64,000 nt of DNA, from assembly GCF_000980895.1 (NCBI RefSeq), contig NZ_LAZX01000081.1, positions 16,970 through 80,969 on the forward strand, given 5' to 3'. Positions 7,177 through 16,746 of this stretch are shown here, piece by piece; the first letter of the stretch is position 1; every line of letters begins with the position of its first letter. The translations under genes were made by a program, and so were the position numbers. The notes beneath the pieces were generated by a model. The model ran no database searches, was not told the origin of the DNA, and was given only the letters and a program-made list of their open reading frames with translations. The stretch comes from Sphingomonas sp. Ag1. GTDB lineage: Bacteria; Pseudomonadota; Alphaproteobacteria; Sphingomonadales; Sphingomonadaceae.

Positions 7177-9672
7177 ATGCGTAAGGCTCTTTTGATGGGC
7201 GGCGCTGTTGCCGCTCTTTGTTCGTTTACGGCTGGCATTGCACAGGCGCAGGTTGCCGTTGCCAGCACCGCCGCGACCGCGGCTGCCGATGACACCGCGG
7301 GGTCGGACATCATCGTTACCGGCACGTCGCGGGCACAACGCCGCTTCGATGCGTCCTACGCCATCAACTCGCTCGACCAGGCAGCAATCGAAAAGATCGC
7401 GCCGGTCAATTTCGCCGACCTGATCGGCCAGCTGCCCGGTTTCCAGACCGAGATCACCGGCGGCGAAGTGCAGAACATCTATCGCATCCGTGGCCTGCCG
7501 AACGACGGCGGCTTCGTTTCCTTCCAGCAGGACGGCCTGCCGCTGTTCCACGAGAATGACGGCGTCTTCTTCCGCGGCGACGCGATCCTGAAGCAGGATC
7601 TGATGACCAAGCGGGTCGAAGTGGTGCGCGGCGGCCCGGCGCCGGTGTTCTCCAGCTATTCGGGCGCGATCATCAACGCGATCACCCGCGAGGGCAGCGC
7701 CACGGCCGAGGGTGGGGCGCAGATCACGCTGGGCGATACCGGCCTCTACCGGCTCGACGCCTTCCAGTCGGGACCGCTCGGCAAGGACACCTATTATGCG
7801 GTTGGCGGGTTCATCCGCCATCATGACGGCTATCGCGACAACGGCTTCCCCAATGATCGCGGCGGCCAGATCCGCGCCAACATCCGCCACGACCTCAGCA
7901 ATGGCTTCGTCAAGCTGAGCGCCAATTACGTCAACGACAAGAACGTCTTCTACCTGCCGATCCCGATCGCCGACCCGCGTGACCCCTCGGTCAGCCTTGA
8001 TCCGTACATCGATTATTTCACCGGCACGATGAACTCGCCGGCGTTCCGCAACGTCACCATCCCCTACCGCAACGGCCAGGGGCAGACGGAAAGCCGCACC
8101 ACCGACCTGTCGGACGGCCGCCACATGCGGATGTTCAACATCGGCGCGCAATATGAGGGCGATTTCGACGGCTGGCTGCTATCCGCCAAGCTCGGCTACA
8201 CCGAGGGGAAGAACCGCTTCACCGCTTTCTATTCGACCACCAATCCGGCCGATGCCGGCAGCTTCGCCGCCGATTACCTGGCGCGCGCGACCGCCGCATT
8301 CGGCCCGATCGGCTCGTTCGGCTATACGCTGGCGGGTACCAATACCGTCTATGATCCGTCGGCCGCGTCGGGCCTCGTCATGCAGGGCCAGTATCGCGAC
8401 ATCGCGTCCGATTTCTATTCCGCGCAGGGCAATCTGTCGGTGTCGAAGCGGTTCGAAACCGGGCTTGGCAGCCATGATCTGACGGCCGGTCTCTATGGCA
8501 GCCTCTATGGCCAGGATCGCTTCTACGCCTATCAGAATTACCTGATCGAGGTGGCGGGCACGCCGCGCACGCTGGATCTGGTGGCCTATGGCCCGACCGG
8601 CACGGAGATCGGCCGCGTCACCGACAATGGCGTGCTGAACTATGCCGCGACGCTCAACCAGGGCGATTCCGACGCATCGATGTTCGCCATCTATGCGAAC
8701 GACACGTGGGAGATCGTTCCGGGGCTGCGGCTCGATGCCGGCATCCGGCACGAACGCTATGATTATCGCGGCTGGGGCGCGCTCACCGATCAGGTCAACC
8801 TCGGCGATGGGACCACGCTGGCCGATGATGCGACGCGCGGGTTCACCGGCGTCATCCTCAACCGCAAGCTGAAGACCGAGGCGACCAACTGGACGGTCGG
8901 CGCCAATTACGATTTCAACGGCAACATCGGCGTGTACGCGCGCGCCTCGCACCTCGAAACGCCGCCCAACGTCCAGGCGGCGATGGATGTGAACCCCAAC
9001 CCGGTCTACATCACCACCGTCGCCGACCAATATGAGGTCGGGCTGAAGCTCGCGAGCGGCCGTTCGTACCTGTACGCAACCGGCTTCTATTCAAACTTCG
9101 ACCCGCTGAACGCCTCGTTCCTGGCCTATGACCCGACGACTGGCCGCAACGACGTGAACGTGCCCTTCATCGGCGAGGCGAAGATCCTGGGCGCCGAGCT
9201 GGACGGTGCGCTTTCGCTCACCCCATGGTTCACGCTCAATGCCTCGCTGACGGTGAGTGACCCCAAGTACAAGAACTTCGCCAGCGCGACAGGCGCCGAT
9301 CCGGAGCAGGTCGAGGGCAATCAGATCGTCCGCCAGCCCAAGGTGTACGGCAACATCCGCCCGTCGTTCGACTTCACCAGCGGGGAGACGGACATCTCGA
9401 TCTACGGCCGCTACACCTACATGGGGAAGCGGTTCGTCGACCTCTACAACAACACCGCGCTGCCGGCGTACGGCACGGTCGGTGCGGGCGTGACGATGGT
9501 CCGCGGGCAGTGGAAGCTGCAGGTCGTCGGCGATAATCTGTTCAACCAGAAGGGCCTGACCGAAGGCAACACCCGCACCGACGCGCTGGCCGGGCAGGGG
9601 AGCACGGAGGCGATCTATGGCCGCCCGATCTTCGGCCGCAACGTCCGCCTGGTCGTGGGGCTCAACTGGTGA
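7177..9672 (+). CDS. TonB-dependent outer-membrane receptor
   Basis: An 831-residue TonB-dependent receptor. A clear signal peptide (MRKALLMGGAVAALCSFTAGIAQA) is followed by SDIIVTGTSRAQRRF, a TonB-box-like start of the plug. The plug contains FADLIGQLPGFQTE, YRIRGLPNDGGFV and VEVVRGGPAPVFSSYSG. The barrel ends in VRLVVGLNW, with an aromatic last residue. The start is supported by AGGGGAA upstream. Its stop overlaps the GTG start of the YdcF-type gene, so the two are translated together, and a secreted nuclease-like gene follows 16 bases after that. The receptor may import products linked to those enzymes; the substrate is unknown. Confidence 0.92.
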   Translation: MRKALLMGGAVAALCSFTAGIAQAQVAVASTAATAAADDTAGSDIIVTGTSRAQRRFDASYAINSLDQAAIEKIAPVNFADLIGQLPGFQTEITGGEVQNIYRIRGLPNDGGFVSFQQDGLPLFHENDGVFFRGDAILKQDLMTKRVEVVRGGPAPVFSSYSGAIINAITREGSATAEGGAQITLGDTGLYRLDAFQSGPLGKDTYYAVGGFIRHHDGYRDNGFPNDRGGQIRANIRHDLSNGFVKLSANYVNDKNVFYLPIPIADPRDPSVSLDPYIDYFTGTMNSPAFRNVTIPYRNGQGQTESRTTDLSDGRHMRMFNIGAQYEGDFDGWLLSAKLGYTEGKNRFTAFYSTTNPADAGSFAADYLARATAAFGPIGSFGYTLAGTNTVYDPSAASGLVMQGQYRDIASDFYSAQGNLSVSKRFETGLGSHDLTAGLYGSLYGQDRFYAYQNYLIEVAGTPRTLDLVAYGPTGTEIGRVTDNGVLNYAATLNQGDSDASMFAIYANDTWEIVPGLRLDAGIRHERYDYRGWGALTDQVNLGDGTTLADDATRGFTGVILNRKLKTEATNWTVGANYDFNGNIGVYARASHLETPPNVQAAMDVNPNPVYITTVADQYEVGLKLASGRSYLYATGFYSNFDPLNASFLAYDPTTGRNDVNVPFIGEAKILGAELDGALSLTPWFTLNASLTVSDPKYKNFASATGADPEQVEGNQIVRQPKVYGNIRPSFDFTSGETDISIYGRYTYMGKRFVDLYNNTALPAYGTVGAGVTMVRGQWKLQVVGDNLFNQKGLTEGNTRTDALAGQGSTEAIYGRPIFGRNVRLVVGLNW

Positions 9673-10868
9673 GCCGCTGGCGGTTCTCCATGCAGGCGGC
9701 GGCGTTCGTCGCCGCCTGCGCGGTGCCGCTGGGCGCGGCGTCGGCTGCGGCTGGGTCTGGAGCCAGGGCTGAGCAGGCTCCGGTCGCAGACAAGGCGCTC
9801 CAGGCCTTGTCGCAGCGACTCTTTCCGCTGTTCACCGCGCTTGGCAGTGACGGCAAGGCGCTGGCCGCATTGTCGCGCCAGCCCGCGGTGGCATCGCTGA
9901 TCGCTGCCCGCGCCGAGCGCGTCGCCGCGTGCCGGCAGGAGCCGGGCTGCATCGCGCAGGCATTGATGTGGCGTGAGGACGAGATCGCCGCGGTCACCGC
10001 GGCCCTGCCGGGCGGCTTGCCGGCGTTCGACGATGGGATCGCGGCGCAGGCGACCCGCGAGCTTCAGGGCGTCAACGTGATCCTCGGCACCTATGGCCTT
10101 GGCCAGGTGCCTGCCTATCCCGTGATCGACGGCGCGGGCAGCATCAGTCCGCAAGAACGGCGGGCGTGGCTGCACGCCGCGCAGTCGATGGCGCAGACGC
10201 CGCGCGCGGGCTCGTTGCAGGGCTTCGACACCTCGTTCGATTTCGCGCTGGCGCTGCTTGACGGCAGCACCCGCACCGACGCCGCGGCCTTCCTGCCGCT
10301 CGGCAGCGGGCTGAACGAGGCGGCCTTTGCGCGCGCCCGGCAGACCGACTGGCGTGCCTTCCGCTACAGCGCGCTGGTCGTCACCGGCATCGGGCCGGAG
10401 CTCGAGGACATGCCGCTTAGCCCCGGCGGCAAATATCATCTGCGGCTCGCAGCGCAGCAGTTCGCGCGCGGTGACGCGGCGTTCATCATCGTCTCCGGTG
10501 GCCGCGCGCATCCGTTCAATACGCCGTTCGTCGAGGCGGTCGAAATGCGCCAGGCGCTCATCGATCGCTATGGCATTCCCGCCGACCGGATCGTGATCGA
10601 GCCGCACGCCCGGCACACCACCACCAACATGCGCAACGCCGCCCGGCTGCTGATCGCGATGGGCGCGCCGCTGACGCAGGACACGTTGGTCATCTCCAAC
10701 CCGATCCAGAGCGCCGCGATCGGCAGCGCCGAATTCGTCGCCCGCAACAAGCGCGAGCTTGGCTATGCGCCCGGCATTGCCGGTAAGCGGCTCAGCCCGA
10801 CCGCGATCGAATGGCGCCCCGCCGCCGCCGCGGCGCGGATCGATCCGCGCGACCCGCTCGACCCCTGA
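9669..10868 (+). CDS. YdcF/SanA-type (DUF218) protein
   Basis: A 399-residue protein starting at a GTG whose last two bases overlap the receptor's TGA. A signal-like N-terminus (FVAACAVPLGAASAAAG) suggests export. The C-terminal half carries the DUF218 pattern: SALVVTGIGPELEDM, FIIVSGGRAHP, a regular helix, then HARHTTTNMRNAARLLIAMG. That Arg/Thr-Thr-Asn motif marks the YdcF, SanA and ElyC group, whose members act in envelope functions but whose chemistry is poorly defined. The N-terminal 200 residues are specific to this subgroup. Location between a TonB receptor and a secreted zinc hydrolase suggests a periplasmic role in handling the imported compound; this is inference. Confidence 0.85.
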   Translation: MSRWRFSMQAAAFVAACAVPLGAASAAAGSGARAEQAPVADKALQALSQRLFPLFTALGSDGKALAALSRQPAVASLIAARAERVAACRQEPGCIAQALMWREDEIAAVTAALPGGLPAFDDGIAAQATRELQGVNVILGTYGLGQVPAYPVIDGAGSISPQERRAWLHAAQSMAQTPRAGSLQGFDTSFDFALALLDGSTRTDAAAFLPLGSGLNEAAFARARQTDWRAFRYSALVVTGIGPELEDMPLSPGGKYHLRLAAQQFARGDAAFIIVSGGRAHPFNTPFVEAVEMRQALIDRYGIPADRIVIEPHARHTTTNMRNAARLLIAMGAPLTQDTLVISNPIQSAAIGSAEFVARNKRELGYAPGIAGKRLSPTAIEWRPAAAAARIDPRDPLDP

Positions 10869-10884
10869 ACACGGAAAAATCCTC

Positions 10885-11877
10885 ATGCGCCATCTGCTCG
10901 CGGCCGCGCTCGGCCTCTTCGCCTTCACGTCCCAGCCCGCCCTTGCCTGGGGCGAGCGTGGGCACGCCGTCATCGATACCGCTGCGATCGCGGCGATCCC
11001 CGCCGACGGGCCCGTCTTCCTCAAGAAGCACGTCGACTATATCGCCGCCTCCGCCTCTCAGCCCGACGGCTGGCGCGGCAATGCCGAGGGCTTTTCCAAG
11101 ATCAGCGAGGATCCCAACCACGGCTGGTTCCGCGAACAATTCACCTTCATGAAGACGATCCCGCGCAGCCGCTACGAATTCGTGCTGGCGCTGTATGACG
11201 AGCATCTGCGCATCAAGGCCAGCGATCCGGAACGCGCCGCGCGCACCAACGTACGCTGGACCGGCACGCTGCCCTATGCCGCGATGGAGGCCTATGACCG
11301 GATCGTGGTGTGCATGCGCAATGTGCGCCGGCTCACGGCCGAACGCCGCGACCCCACCTTTGCGGAGCAGAATTGCGCCTTCGACGTGACGCGGCTCGGC
11401 CATTATATCGGCGACGCGGCCAATCCGATGCACAATTCGATCCATTCGGATGGCTGGCGCGGCGACAATCCCGATGGCTTCACCACCGACCGCAGCGTTC
11501 ATGGCCGGTTCGAAAGCCGGTTCGTCGACGCCATGGCGCTGACGCCCGCCGACATCGGCCCCCGCATCGGCGCGCCCGCGCGGCAGAGCGGCGACCTGTT
11601 CGACCATGTCCTGCGCTACGTGAACGAATCCGGCGACAAGGTCCGCGACGTCTACACGCTGGAGAAACGCAGCGGCTTTGCCGACAGCAACGATCGCGAG
11701 GTGCGCGCGCTGGTCTATGAACGCACCGCCGCCGGGGCCGCCATGCTGCGCGACATGCTCCAGCGCGCGTGGACCGAAAGCGCCCGCCCGCCCGCGCAGA
11801 TCACCCCCGCGCCGCTGGACTTCTCTAACCCGGCATTCAATCCCGCGACCGGCTCCGCACCGGCAGGACCAAGGTGA
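10885..11877 (+). CDS. S1/P1-nuclease-like secreted zinc hydrolase
   Basis: A 330-residue protein with a signal peptide cleaved before Trp (QPALAWGERGHAVID), giving a mature N-terminal WGxxGH as in S1/P1 nucleases and zinc phospholipase C, where the terminal Trp and first His bind zinc. The middle has LGHYIGDAANPMHNSIHSD, matching the family's HxxxDxxxxxxH zinc pattern, followed by HGRFESRFVD where the last zinc ligands are expected. These features support a periplasmic phosphodiesterase or phospholipase fold. Whether it cuts nucleic acid or lipid cannot be told. The ATG at 10885 gives a clean signal peptide. It is the third gene of the receptor/YdcF set. Confidence 0.82.
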   Translation: MRHLLAAALGLFAFTSQPALAWGERGHAVIDTAAIAAIPADGPVFLKKHVDYIAASASQPDGWRGNAEGFSKISEDPNHGWFREQFTFMKTIPRSRYEFVLALYDEHLRIKASDPERAARTNVRWTGTLPYAAMEAYDRIVVCMRNVRRLTAERRDPTFAEQNCAFDVTRLGHYIGDAANPMHNSIHSDGWRGDNPDGFTTDRSVHGRFESRFVDAMALTPADIGPRIGAPARQSGDLFDHVLRYVNESGDKVRDVYTLEKRSGFADSNDREVRALVYERTAAGAAMLRDMLQRAWTESARPPAQITPAPLDFSNPAFNPATGSAPAGPR

Positions 11878-11999
11878 TGCGGTGATGCGAACAACCACCG
11901 GGCCGCCGCTCTGGATGCTCGCATCAGCAAGCGGCACGCCCACCCTGCTGCGACCGCGTTAGCTCGGCTTTCAACGGATGAAGCCGTTCTTCGTGGCTT

Positions 12000-12035
12000 C
12001 CTCTTAATCCTACCAAGAAGATAGGAATTAGGAGG
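12000..12035. promoter_or_regulatory. 36-bp imperfect dyad before tauD-like gene
   Basis: An imperfect palindrome with outer arms CCTC/GGAGG and inner arms TTAATCCTAC/ATAGGAATTA. The right arm runs into the Shine-Dalgarno sequence (GGAGGT at 12031-12036) of the dioxygenase gene. A closely related 36-bp dyad lies at 20805-20840 upstream of the opposing sulfonate operon. Both share AATCC, then 11-12 bases, then TAGGAATTA. Probably an operator or RNA control element for the locus. Confidence 0.5.
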
Positions 12036-12041
12036 TGCCCA

Positions 12042-12977
12042 ATGACGACTCAGTTCATCAACACGCCCAACCCTGCCAGCCCGCTGGCAATCACCCCTGT
12101 CGCGGGCCGCATCGGCGGCGAGGTGCACGGGATCGCGCTTTCCGCCGATCTTGCGCCCGAGACCTATGACGCCCTTCATGCGGCCCTCGCGCGGCACAAG
12201 GTGCTGTTCTTCCGTGATCAGCACCAGCTGGACGATGCCGGGCAAGAGGCATTTGCGGCGCGCTTTGGCGATCCGGTGTCCCACCCGACCGTGCCGGTGC
12301 GGCAGGGAACGCAGCATATCCTCGACCTCGATTCCACCGACGGGCGCGCCGCGAACTCGTGGCATACCGACGTCACCTTCGTTCCGGCCTATCCGGCCGC
12401 CTCGATTCTGCGCGGCGTAACCATCCCGGAGGCGGGCGGCGACACGCAATGGGCAAACACGGCCGCTGCTTACGACGCGCTGCCGGAGCCGCTGCGCGTG
12501 CTGGCCGACACGCTCTGGGCGGTTCACTCCAACGCGTATGACTATGCGGCGCTGCGTCCCGAATCCTCGGCAGAGCGGATCCGCTACCAGCGCGAGGTGT
12601 TCGCCCGCGTCGTGCACGAAACCGAGCATCCGGTGGTACGTGTTCATCCGGTCACCGGAGAACGGACGCTGCTGCTTGGTCATTTCGTGCAGCGGTTCGT
12701 CGGCCTCGGGCAGTCCGACAGCCTGGCGCTGTTCCAGATCCTTCAGAACCATATTCTCCAGCCGGAGAATATCGTCCGCTGGCGCTGGCGCGAAGGCGAC
12801 GTGGTGATCTGGGACAATCGGGCTACCCAGCACCGCGCCACGGCCGATTTCGGCCTGCAGCGCCGCACGGTCCGCCGGGTCACGATTGCCGGTGACGTTC
12901 CGGTGTCGATCGACGGCCGCCGCAGCCGCGCAATTCGGCCGGAGGCCGACGAGGCCTTGCTGGAGGCCGCAGAATGA
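12042..12977 (+). CDS. TauD/AtsK-type 2-oxoglutarate dioxygenase
   Basis: A 311-residue Fe(II)/2-oxoglutarate dioxygenase of the family that cleaves taurine or alkyl sulfate esters to release sulfite or sulfate. The Fe ligands are His108 and Asp110 in SWHTDVTF and the distal His in [10 protein letters not shown]; the Arg that binds 2-oxoglutarate is in [11 protein letters not shown]. The N-terminus has the family's [10 protein letters not shown] and HKVLFFRDQ. The start is fixed by a strong GGAGGT six bases upstream. It overlaps ssuD by four bases (ATGA), so both are co-translated for sulfur scavenging. Sequence does not separate taurine from alkyl-sulfate preference, so no symbol is given. 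Confidence 0.9.
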   Translation: MTTQFINTPNPASPLAITPVAGRIGGEVHGIALSADLAPETYDALHAALARHKVLFFRDQHQLDDAGQEAFAARFGDPVSHPTVPVRQGTQHILDLDSTDGRAANSWHTDVTFVPAYPAASILRGVTIPEAGGDTQWANTAAAYDALPEPLRVLADTLWAVHSNAYDYAALRPESSAERIRYQREVFARVVHETEHPVVRVHPVTGERTLLLGHFVQRFVGLGQSDSLALFQILQNHILQPENIVRWRWREGDVVIWDNRATQHRATADFGLQRRTVRRVTIAGDVPVSIDGRRSRAIRPEADEALLEAAE

Positions 12978-14122
12978 TCGCGGCCGCCGGCCGCAGCCCG
13001 CTCGACTTCCTCTGGTTCCTGCCCTCAGCCGGGGACCAGAGGTATCTGGCCTCTACCGATGGCGCGCGCGCGGCGACGCCGGGCTATCTGAAACAGGTGG
13101 CAATCGCCGCAGACCAGCTCGGCTTCTCCGGCGCGCTGATGCCCACCGGATCGCATTGCGCCGATGCGTGGATCACGGCCGCGAGCCTCGCGCCGGTGAC
13201 CGAGCGGCTGCGGTTGTTGGTTGCGCTGCGGCCGGGGCTCACGCTGCCGGCGGAGTCGGTTCGGCAGGCGGTGGCGCTGGATCGCATCAGCGACGGGCGG
13301 CTTCTGCTCAACGTCGTCACCGGCGGCAGCAGCGAGTTGCTGGCGAGGGACGGGATCTTCCTCGATCACCGCGAGCGATACGAACAGACGGCCGAGTTCC
13401 TCGATGTCTTCCGCGCCCTGGGCCGCGGTGAGACGGTGACGCGCGAGGGGAAGTACCTGTCGATCCGCAAGGGCCGGCTGGAATTCCCGTTCGTGCAGAA
13501 GCCGCATGCGCCGATCTGGTTCGGGGGTTCCTCCGACATCGCGCGGGAGATCGCGGCCGAGCATGTCGACGTTTATCTGGCGTGGGGCGAGCCGCCTGCC
13601 CAACTGAAGGACGTGATCGACGACGTGCGCGCCCGGGCGGCGGCGCGTGGGCGCACCATCCGCTTCGGCGTCCGGCTGCACTTCATCGTGCGCGAGACGG
13701 AAGCCGAGGCATGGGACGCGGCGAACGACCTCATCCGCCATGTCACCGACGATGATATCGCCCGCTTTCAGGCGGCGCTGGCGCGCACTGAGTCGGTAGG
13801 CCAAGCCCGGATGCGGGATCTTCACAAGGGCAATCGCGCGGATCTGGAGGTCAGCCCGAACCTGTGGGCCGGCATCGGGCTGGTGCGGACGGGTGCCGGC
13901 ACCGCGCTGGTGGGCGACCCCGCAACGATCGCCGAGCGGCTGGAGGAATATGCCGCGATCGGCATCGATACCGTGATCGGTTCGGGCTATCCGCATCTCG
14001 AGGAGGCCTATCGGGTGGCCGAGCTCCTGTTCCCGCATCTCAATCTGGTAAACGGCCCGAAGGCGCAGGAAGCGGCGCCGCAATTCCCCTTCACCACATT
14101 GCGGCAGGCCGCGGCGAGCTAA
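12974..14122 (+). CDS. ssuD: FMNH2-dependent alkanesulfonate monooxygenase
   Basis: A 382-residue luciferase-like monooxygenase that desulfonates alkanesulfonates to aldehyde and sulfite using FMNH2 from a partner reductase. Recognisable family segments are [12 protein letters not shown] at the N-terminus, [14 protein letters not shown] with the conserved Cys, [23 protein letters not shown] and the C-terminal [18 protein letters not shown]. The ATG overlaps the end of the dioxygenase gene by four bases. No ssuE flavin reductase is present in this window, so reduced flavin must come from elsewhere. It converges on ssuB. Confidence 0.95.
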   Translation: MIAAAGRSPLDFLWFLPSAGDQRYLASTDGARAATPGYLKQVAIAADQLGFSGALMPTGSHCADAWITAASLAPVTERLRLLVALRPGLTLPAESVRQAVALDRISDGRLLLNVVTGGSSELLARDGIFLDHRERYEQTAEFLDVFRALGRGETVTREGKYLSIRKGRLEFPFVQKPHAPIWFGGSSDIAREIAAEHVDVYLAWGEPPAQLKDVIDDVRARAAARGRTIRFGVRLHFIVRETEAEAWDAANDLIRHVTDDDIARFQAALARTESVGQARMRDLHKGNRADLEVSPNLWAGIGLVRTGAGTALVGDPATIAERLEEYAAIGIDTVIGSGYPHLEEAYRVAELLFPHLNLVNGPKAQEAAPQFPFTTLRQAAAS

Positions 14123-14131
14123 GCAATTGCT

Positions 14132-14155
14132 CCCCTCCGCCGCAGGGAGGAGGGG
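14132..14155. terminator. hairpin between convergent ssuD and ssuB
   Basis: CCCCTCC at 14132-14138 pairs with GGAGGGG at 14149-14155 around a 10-base loop in the 45-base gap between convergent genes. No U-run follows on either side, so it is at best a weak bidirectional terminator. Confidence 0.35.
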
Positions 14156-14167
14156 CGCGTTGCCGCC

Positions 14168-14908
14168 TTATTGCTCCAGCAGTCGTTCCAGTATCTCACC
14201 CTCGATCAGTGCCAGCCCCGTATCGCCATGGCGACGCGGCCGGCCCGCCGGGATGGCCCGATCGAGCGTGATCCGCCCGCCTTCCATGATCACCACGCGA
14301 TTGCCCAGCGTCACTGCCTCGGTCACATCATGCGTCACCAGCAGCGCGGTGAAGCCCTGGTTCAGCCAGACCCGTTCGATCAGCCGCTGCATTTCGATCC
14401 GCGTCAACGCATCAAGTGCGCCGAGCGGCTCGTCCAGCAACAGCAGCCGTGGCCGGCTGACGAGCGCGCGGGCCAGCGCGACGCGCTGGCGTTGGCCGCC
14501 GGACAGGCGCGAGGGCCATTCGCCCGCCTTTTCGGTCAGGCCGATGAGCGCGAGCGCCTCGACCGCCTGCTCGTGCTTTTCGGCGGGTGTGCCCTCAGCG
14601 CCCACCACGACATTGTCGAGCACGCTGGCCCAGGGCAGCAGCCGCGGTTCCTGAAAGACGACGCGGGTGCGATCGCGATCGGTGTCGATCGCGCCGCCAT
14701 CGGGTTGCTCCAGCCCGGTGATCGCGCGCAGCAGCGTGCTCTTGCCGCAGCCGGACCGGCCCACGATCGAGACGAAGTCGCCAGCCGCGACATCCAGGTC
14801 GAGAGCGTCGATCACGCGATTGCTGCCGAAGGCAATGCCGAGGCCGCGGATCGTGATCGTCGCGCCGCCCTGCGCGGCCGCGCGGGCAAGGGTATGGACG
14901 GTGGCCAT
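14168..14908 (-). CDS. ssuB: sulfonate ABC transporter ATP-binding protein
   Basis: The 246-residue ATPase of the sulfonate importer. The Walker A motif GRSGCGKSTLL, signature LSGGQRQRVALARAL, Walker B RLLLLDEPLGALD and the switch histidine in LLVTHDVTEAV are all present. The ATG at 14908 is preferred because GGAG lies about 9 bases upstream and the start directly follows the ssuC stop (TGACATG). An ATG at 14923 inside the ssuC end would add five residues. Last gene of the operon that begins with the TonB receptor at 20554. Confidence 0.93.
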   Translation of the reverse strand: MATVHTLARAAAQGGATITIRGLGIAFGSNRVIDALDLDVAAGDFVSIVGRSGCGKSTLLRAITGLEQPDGGAIDTDRDRTRVVFQEPRLLPWASVLDNVVVGAEGTPAEKHEQAVEALALIGLTEKAGEWPSRLSGGQRQRVALARALVSRPRLLLLDEPLGALDALTRIEMQRLIERVWLNQGFTALLVTHDVTEAVTLGNRVVIMEGGRITLDRAIPAGRPRRHGDTGLALIEGEILERLLEQ

Positions 14909-14909
14909 G

Positions 14910-15767
14910 TCAGCGTACTCCATAAGCCGGGTTCCAGCGCAGGAAGCGCCGTTCGATCAGGCGCGTGATGCTGTCGGCGAGCTTGCCGAGGCAGGCATAG
15001 ACCAGGATCGCGAGGACGATCACGTCGGTCTGGCTGAACTCGCGGGCCTGGTTCGCCATGTAGCCGATGCCCGAATTGGCCGCGATCGTCTCCGCAACGA
15101 TCAGCGTCAGCCACATGATGCCCAGCGCGAAGCGCAGGCCGACCAGGATCGACGGCAGCGCCCCGGGCAGGATCACGCGGCGAAACAGCGTCATGCGCCG
15201 CATCCCGTACACCCGCCCCATCTCGATCAACCCCGGGTCAACGGAGGTCACACCGTGGTAGGTGTTGAGATAGATGGGAAAGAACACGCCCCACCCGACC
15301 AGCAGGATCTTCGCCCCTTCGTCGATCCCGAACCAGAGGATGACGAGCGGGATCAGCGCGAGGTGCGGAATGGTCCGCACCGCCTGCAACGTCGGATCCA
15401 GCAGGCGGCGGAGCCCCGGCGACAATGCGGTGGCAAGGCCAAGCGCGAGGGCGATCGTGCCGCCCGCCAGGAGACCAACCAGCGCGCGTGCCGCGCTGAC
15501 GCCCAGGTTGGCGATCAGCGTGCCGTCGCGGATCAGCTCACCCCCGACATCGATCACTGCGGTGGGGGCGGGGAGGATCGTCGCCGGCAACGCACCGGTC
15601 GTCGAGGCGAGCTGCCAAGCGGAGAGCAGCAGCACCGGCAGGAACGCGGGGGTCCAGCGTGTGCGGGCGAGCCATGAGCCCGCTGGTGCCGGGGAAGTGG
15701 TGCGTGACGGTCCAGGCGGGCTCGCAGGGGCATCGGCACGTGTCAGTATGGGGGCGAGACTGGCCAT
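14910..15767 (-). CDS. ssuC: sulfonate ABC transporter permease
   Basis: A 285-residue inner-membrane permease with about six hydrophobic segments from residue 45 onward. The cytoplasmic coupling loop reads LPGALPSILVGLRFALG, and the C-terminus shows the SsuC/TauC pattern IVAETIAANSGIGYMANQ and FSQTDVIVLAILVYACLG. A Pro/Ala-rich tail of about 40 residues precedes the first membrane segment. GAGGAG lies 6 bases before the start. It sits between ssuA (10-base gap) and ssuB. Confidence 0.93.
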   Translation of the reverse strand: MASLAPILTRADAPASPPGPSRTTSPAPAGSWLARTRWTPAFLPVLLLSAWQLASTTGALPATILPAPTAVIDVGGELIRDGTLIANLGVSAARALVGLLAGGTIALALGLATALSPGLRRLLDPTLQAVRTIPHLALIPLVILWFGIDEGAKILLVGWGVFFPIYLNTYHGVTSVDPGLIEMGRVYGMRRMTLFRRVILPGALPSILVGLRFALGIMWLTLIVAETIAANSGIGYMANQAREFSQTDVIVLAILVYACLGKLADSITRLIERRFLRWNPAYGVR

Positions 15768-15777
15768 GATCGTCTCC

Positions 15778-16746
15778 TCAGCTTTTCGGGGTCCAGCCGG
15801 TCCAGGCGATGGCGCCGGCGTCCAGCTTGCGGTTCAGCACGCCCGCCTCCGTCAGATAATCGGCGACACGCTGCTGGTTGGCGATGTCGATTGGCGTGAC
15901 CGGATCGACGACAAAGGCCGCCCCGCTGTAGCGCGCCAGCATCTTCTGCTGGACGGCGAGCGGGAGGCGGGTCGCGGCGGCGGACAGCTTGCTCACCGCG
16001 TCCAGGTTCGCCCGCGCCCAGGCAGCTTCGCCTCTCAGCGCGTCGAGTGTGGCGGTGATCGCTTCCGGCCGTTCCTTCACTATCGCGCCGCGGGCGATGT
16101 AGAAGACGGTGGAGGCAAGGCCGGCCCGGTCGATCGGGACCTCGCGTGCGCCATGCCGCTCCTCGGCGAGCCCGCGGTAGGGATCCCAGGTGATCCAGGC
16201 ATCGATCGACCCGTTGCTGAACGCGGTCATTGCGTCGCCCGGCGCCAAGTACACCGGCGTCACGTCCTTCAGCGTCAGCCCGTGTTTCTTCAGCGCGATG
16301 ACCGCGCTGAGCTCGCTGGCCGAGCCCTTGGTGAAGGCGAGGCGCTTGCCCTTCAGGTCAGCGGCGGTGCGCACCGGCGACCGGCGTGGCACGATCAGTC
16401 CGCCGGTGATCGCGCTGGGGAAGCTGTGCGTCGCGACATAGACGATGTCCGATCCCGACGCCTGCGCATAGGCGACCGGCGTATCGCCCACCGCGCCGAT
16501 ATCGACCGAGCCTGCGCGCATCGCCTCGATCAGGGGCGGGCCGGAGGGGAATTCTACCCATCGTACCGGCGCAATGCCCTGTGCCGCGAGCGTCTTCTCT
16601 ACCGCGCCACGCTCCTTCGCGACGAACAGCACGCCGCCCTTCTGGACACCGATGGTCAGGCCCTTGCCTGTGCCTGTGCTGTCACCCGTGCCGCAGGCGG
16701 CGAGCATCAGCGCCAGCGTGCCGGCCAGCACTGCACGGCGCCTCAT
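15778..16746 (-). CDS. ssuA: aliphatic sulfonate-binding lipoprotein
   Basis: A 322-residue periplasmic solute-binding protein that captures sulfonates for SsuBC. The N-terminus MRRRAVLAGTLALMLAACG has a lipobox (LAAC), so the protein is likely membrane-anchored, unusual compared with soluble E. coli SsuA. Family segments include LTIGVQKGG, GSVDIGAVGDTPVAYA, LKGKRLAFTKGSASE and SIDAWITWDPY. It overlaps the upstream monooxygenase gene by four bases (ATGA). Confidence 0.93.
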   Translation of the reverse strand: MRRRAVLAGTLALMLAACGTGDSTGTGKGLTIGVQKGGVLFVAKERGAVEKTLAAQGIAPVRWVEFPSGPPLIEAMRAGSVDIGAVGDTPVAYAQASGSDIVYVATHSFPSAITGGLIVPRRSPVRTAADLKGKRLAFTKGSASELSAVIALKKHGLTLKDVTPVYLAPGDAMTAFSNGSIDAWITWDPYRGLAEERHGAREVPIDRAGLASTVFYIARGAIVKERPEAITATLDALRGEAAWARANLDAVSKLSAAATRLPLAVQQKMLARYSGAAFVVDPVTPIDIANQQRVADYLTEAGVLNRKLDAGAIAWTGWTPKS

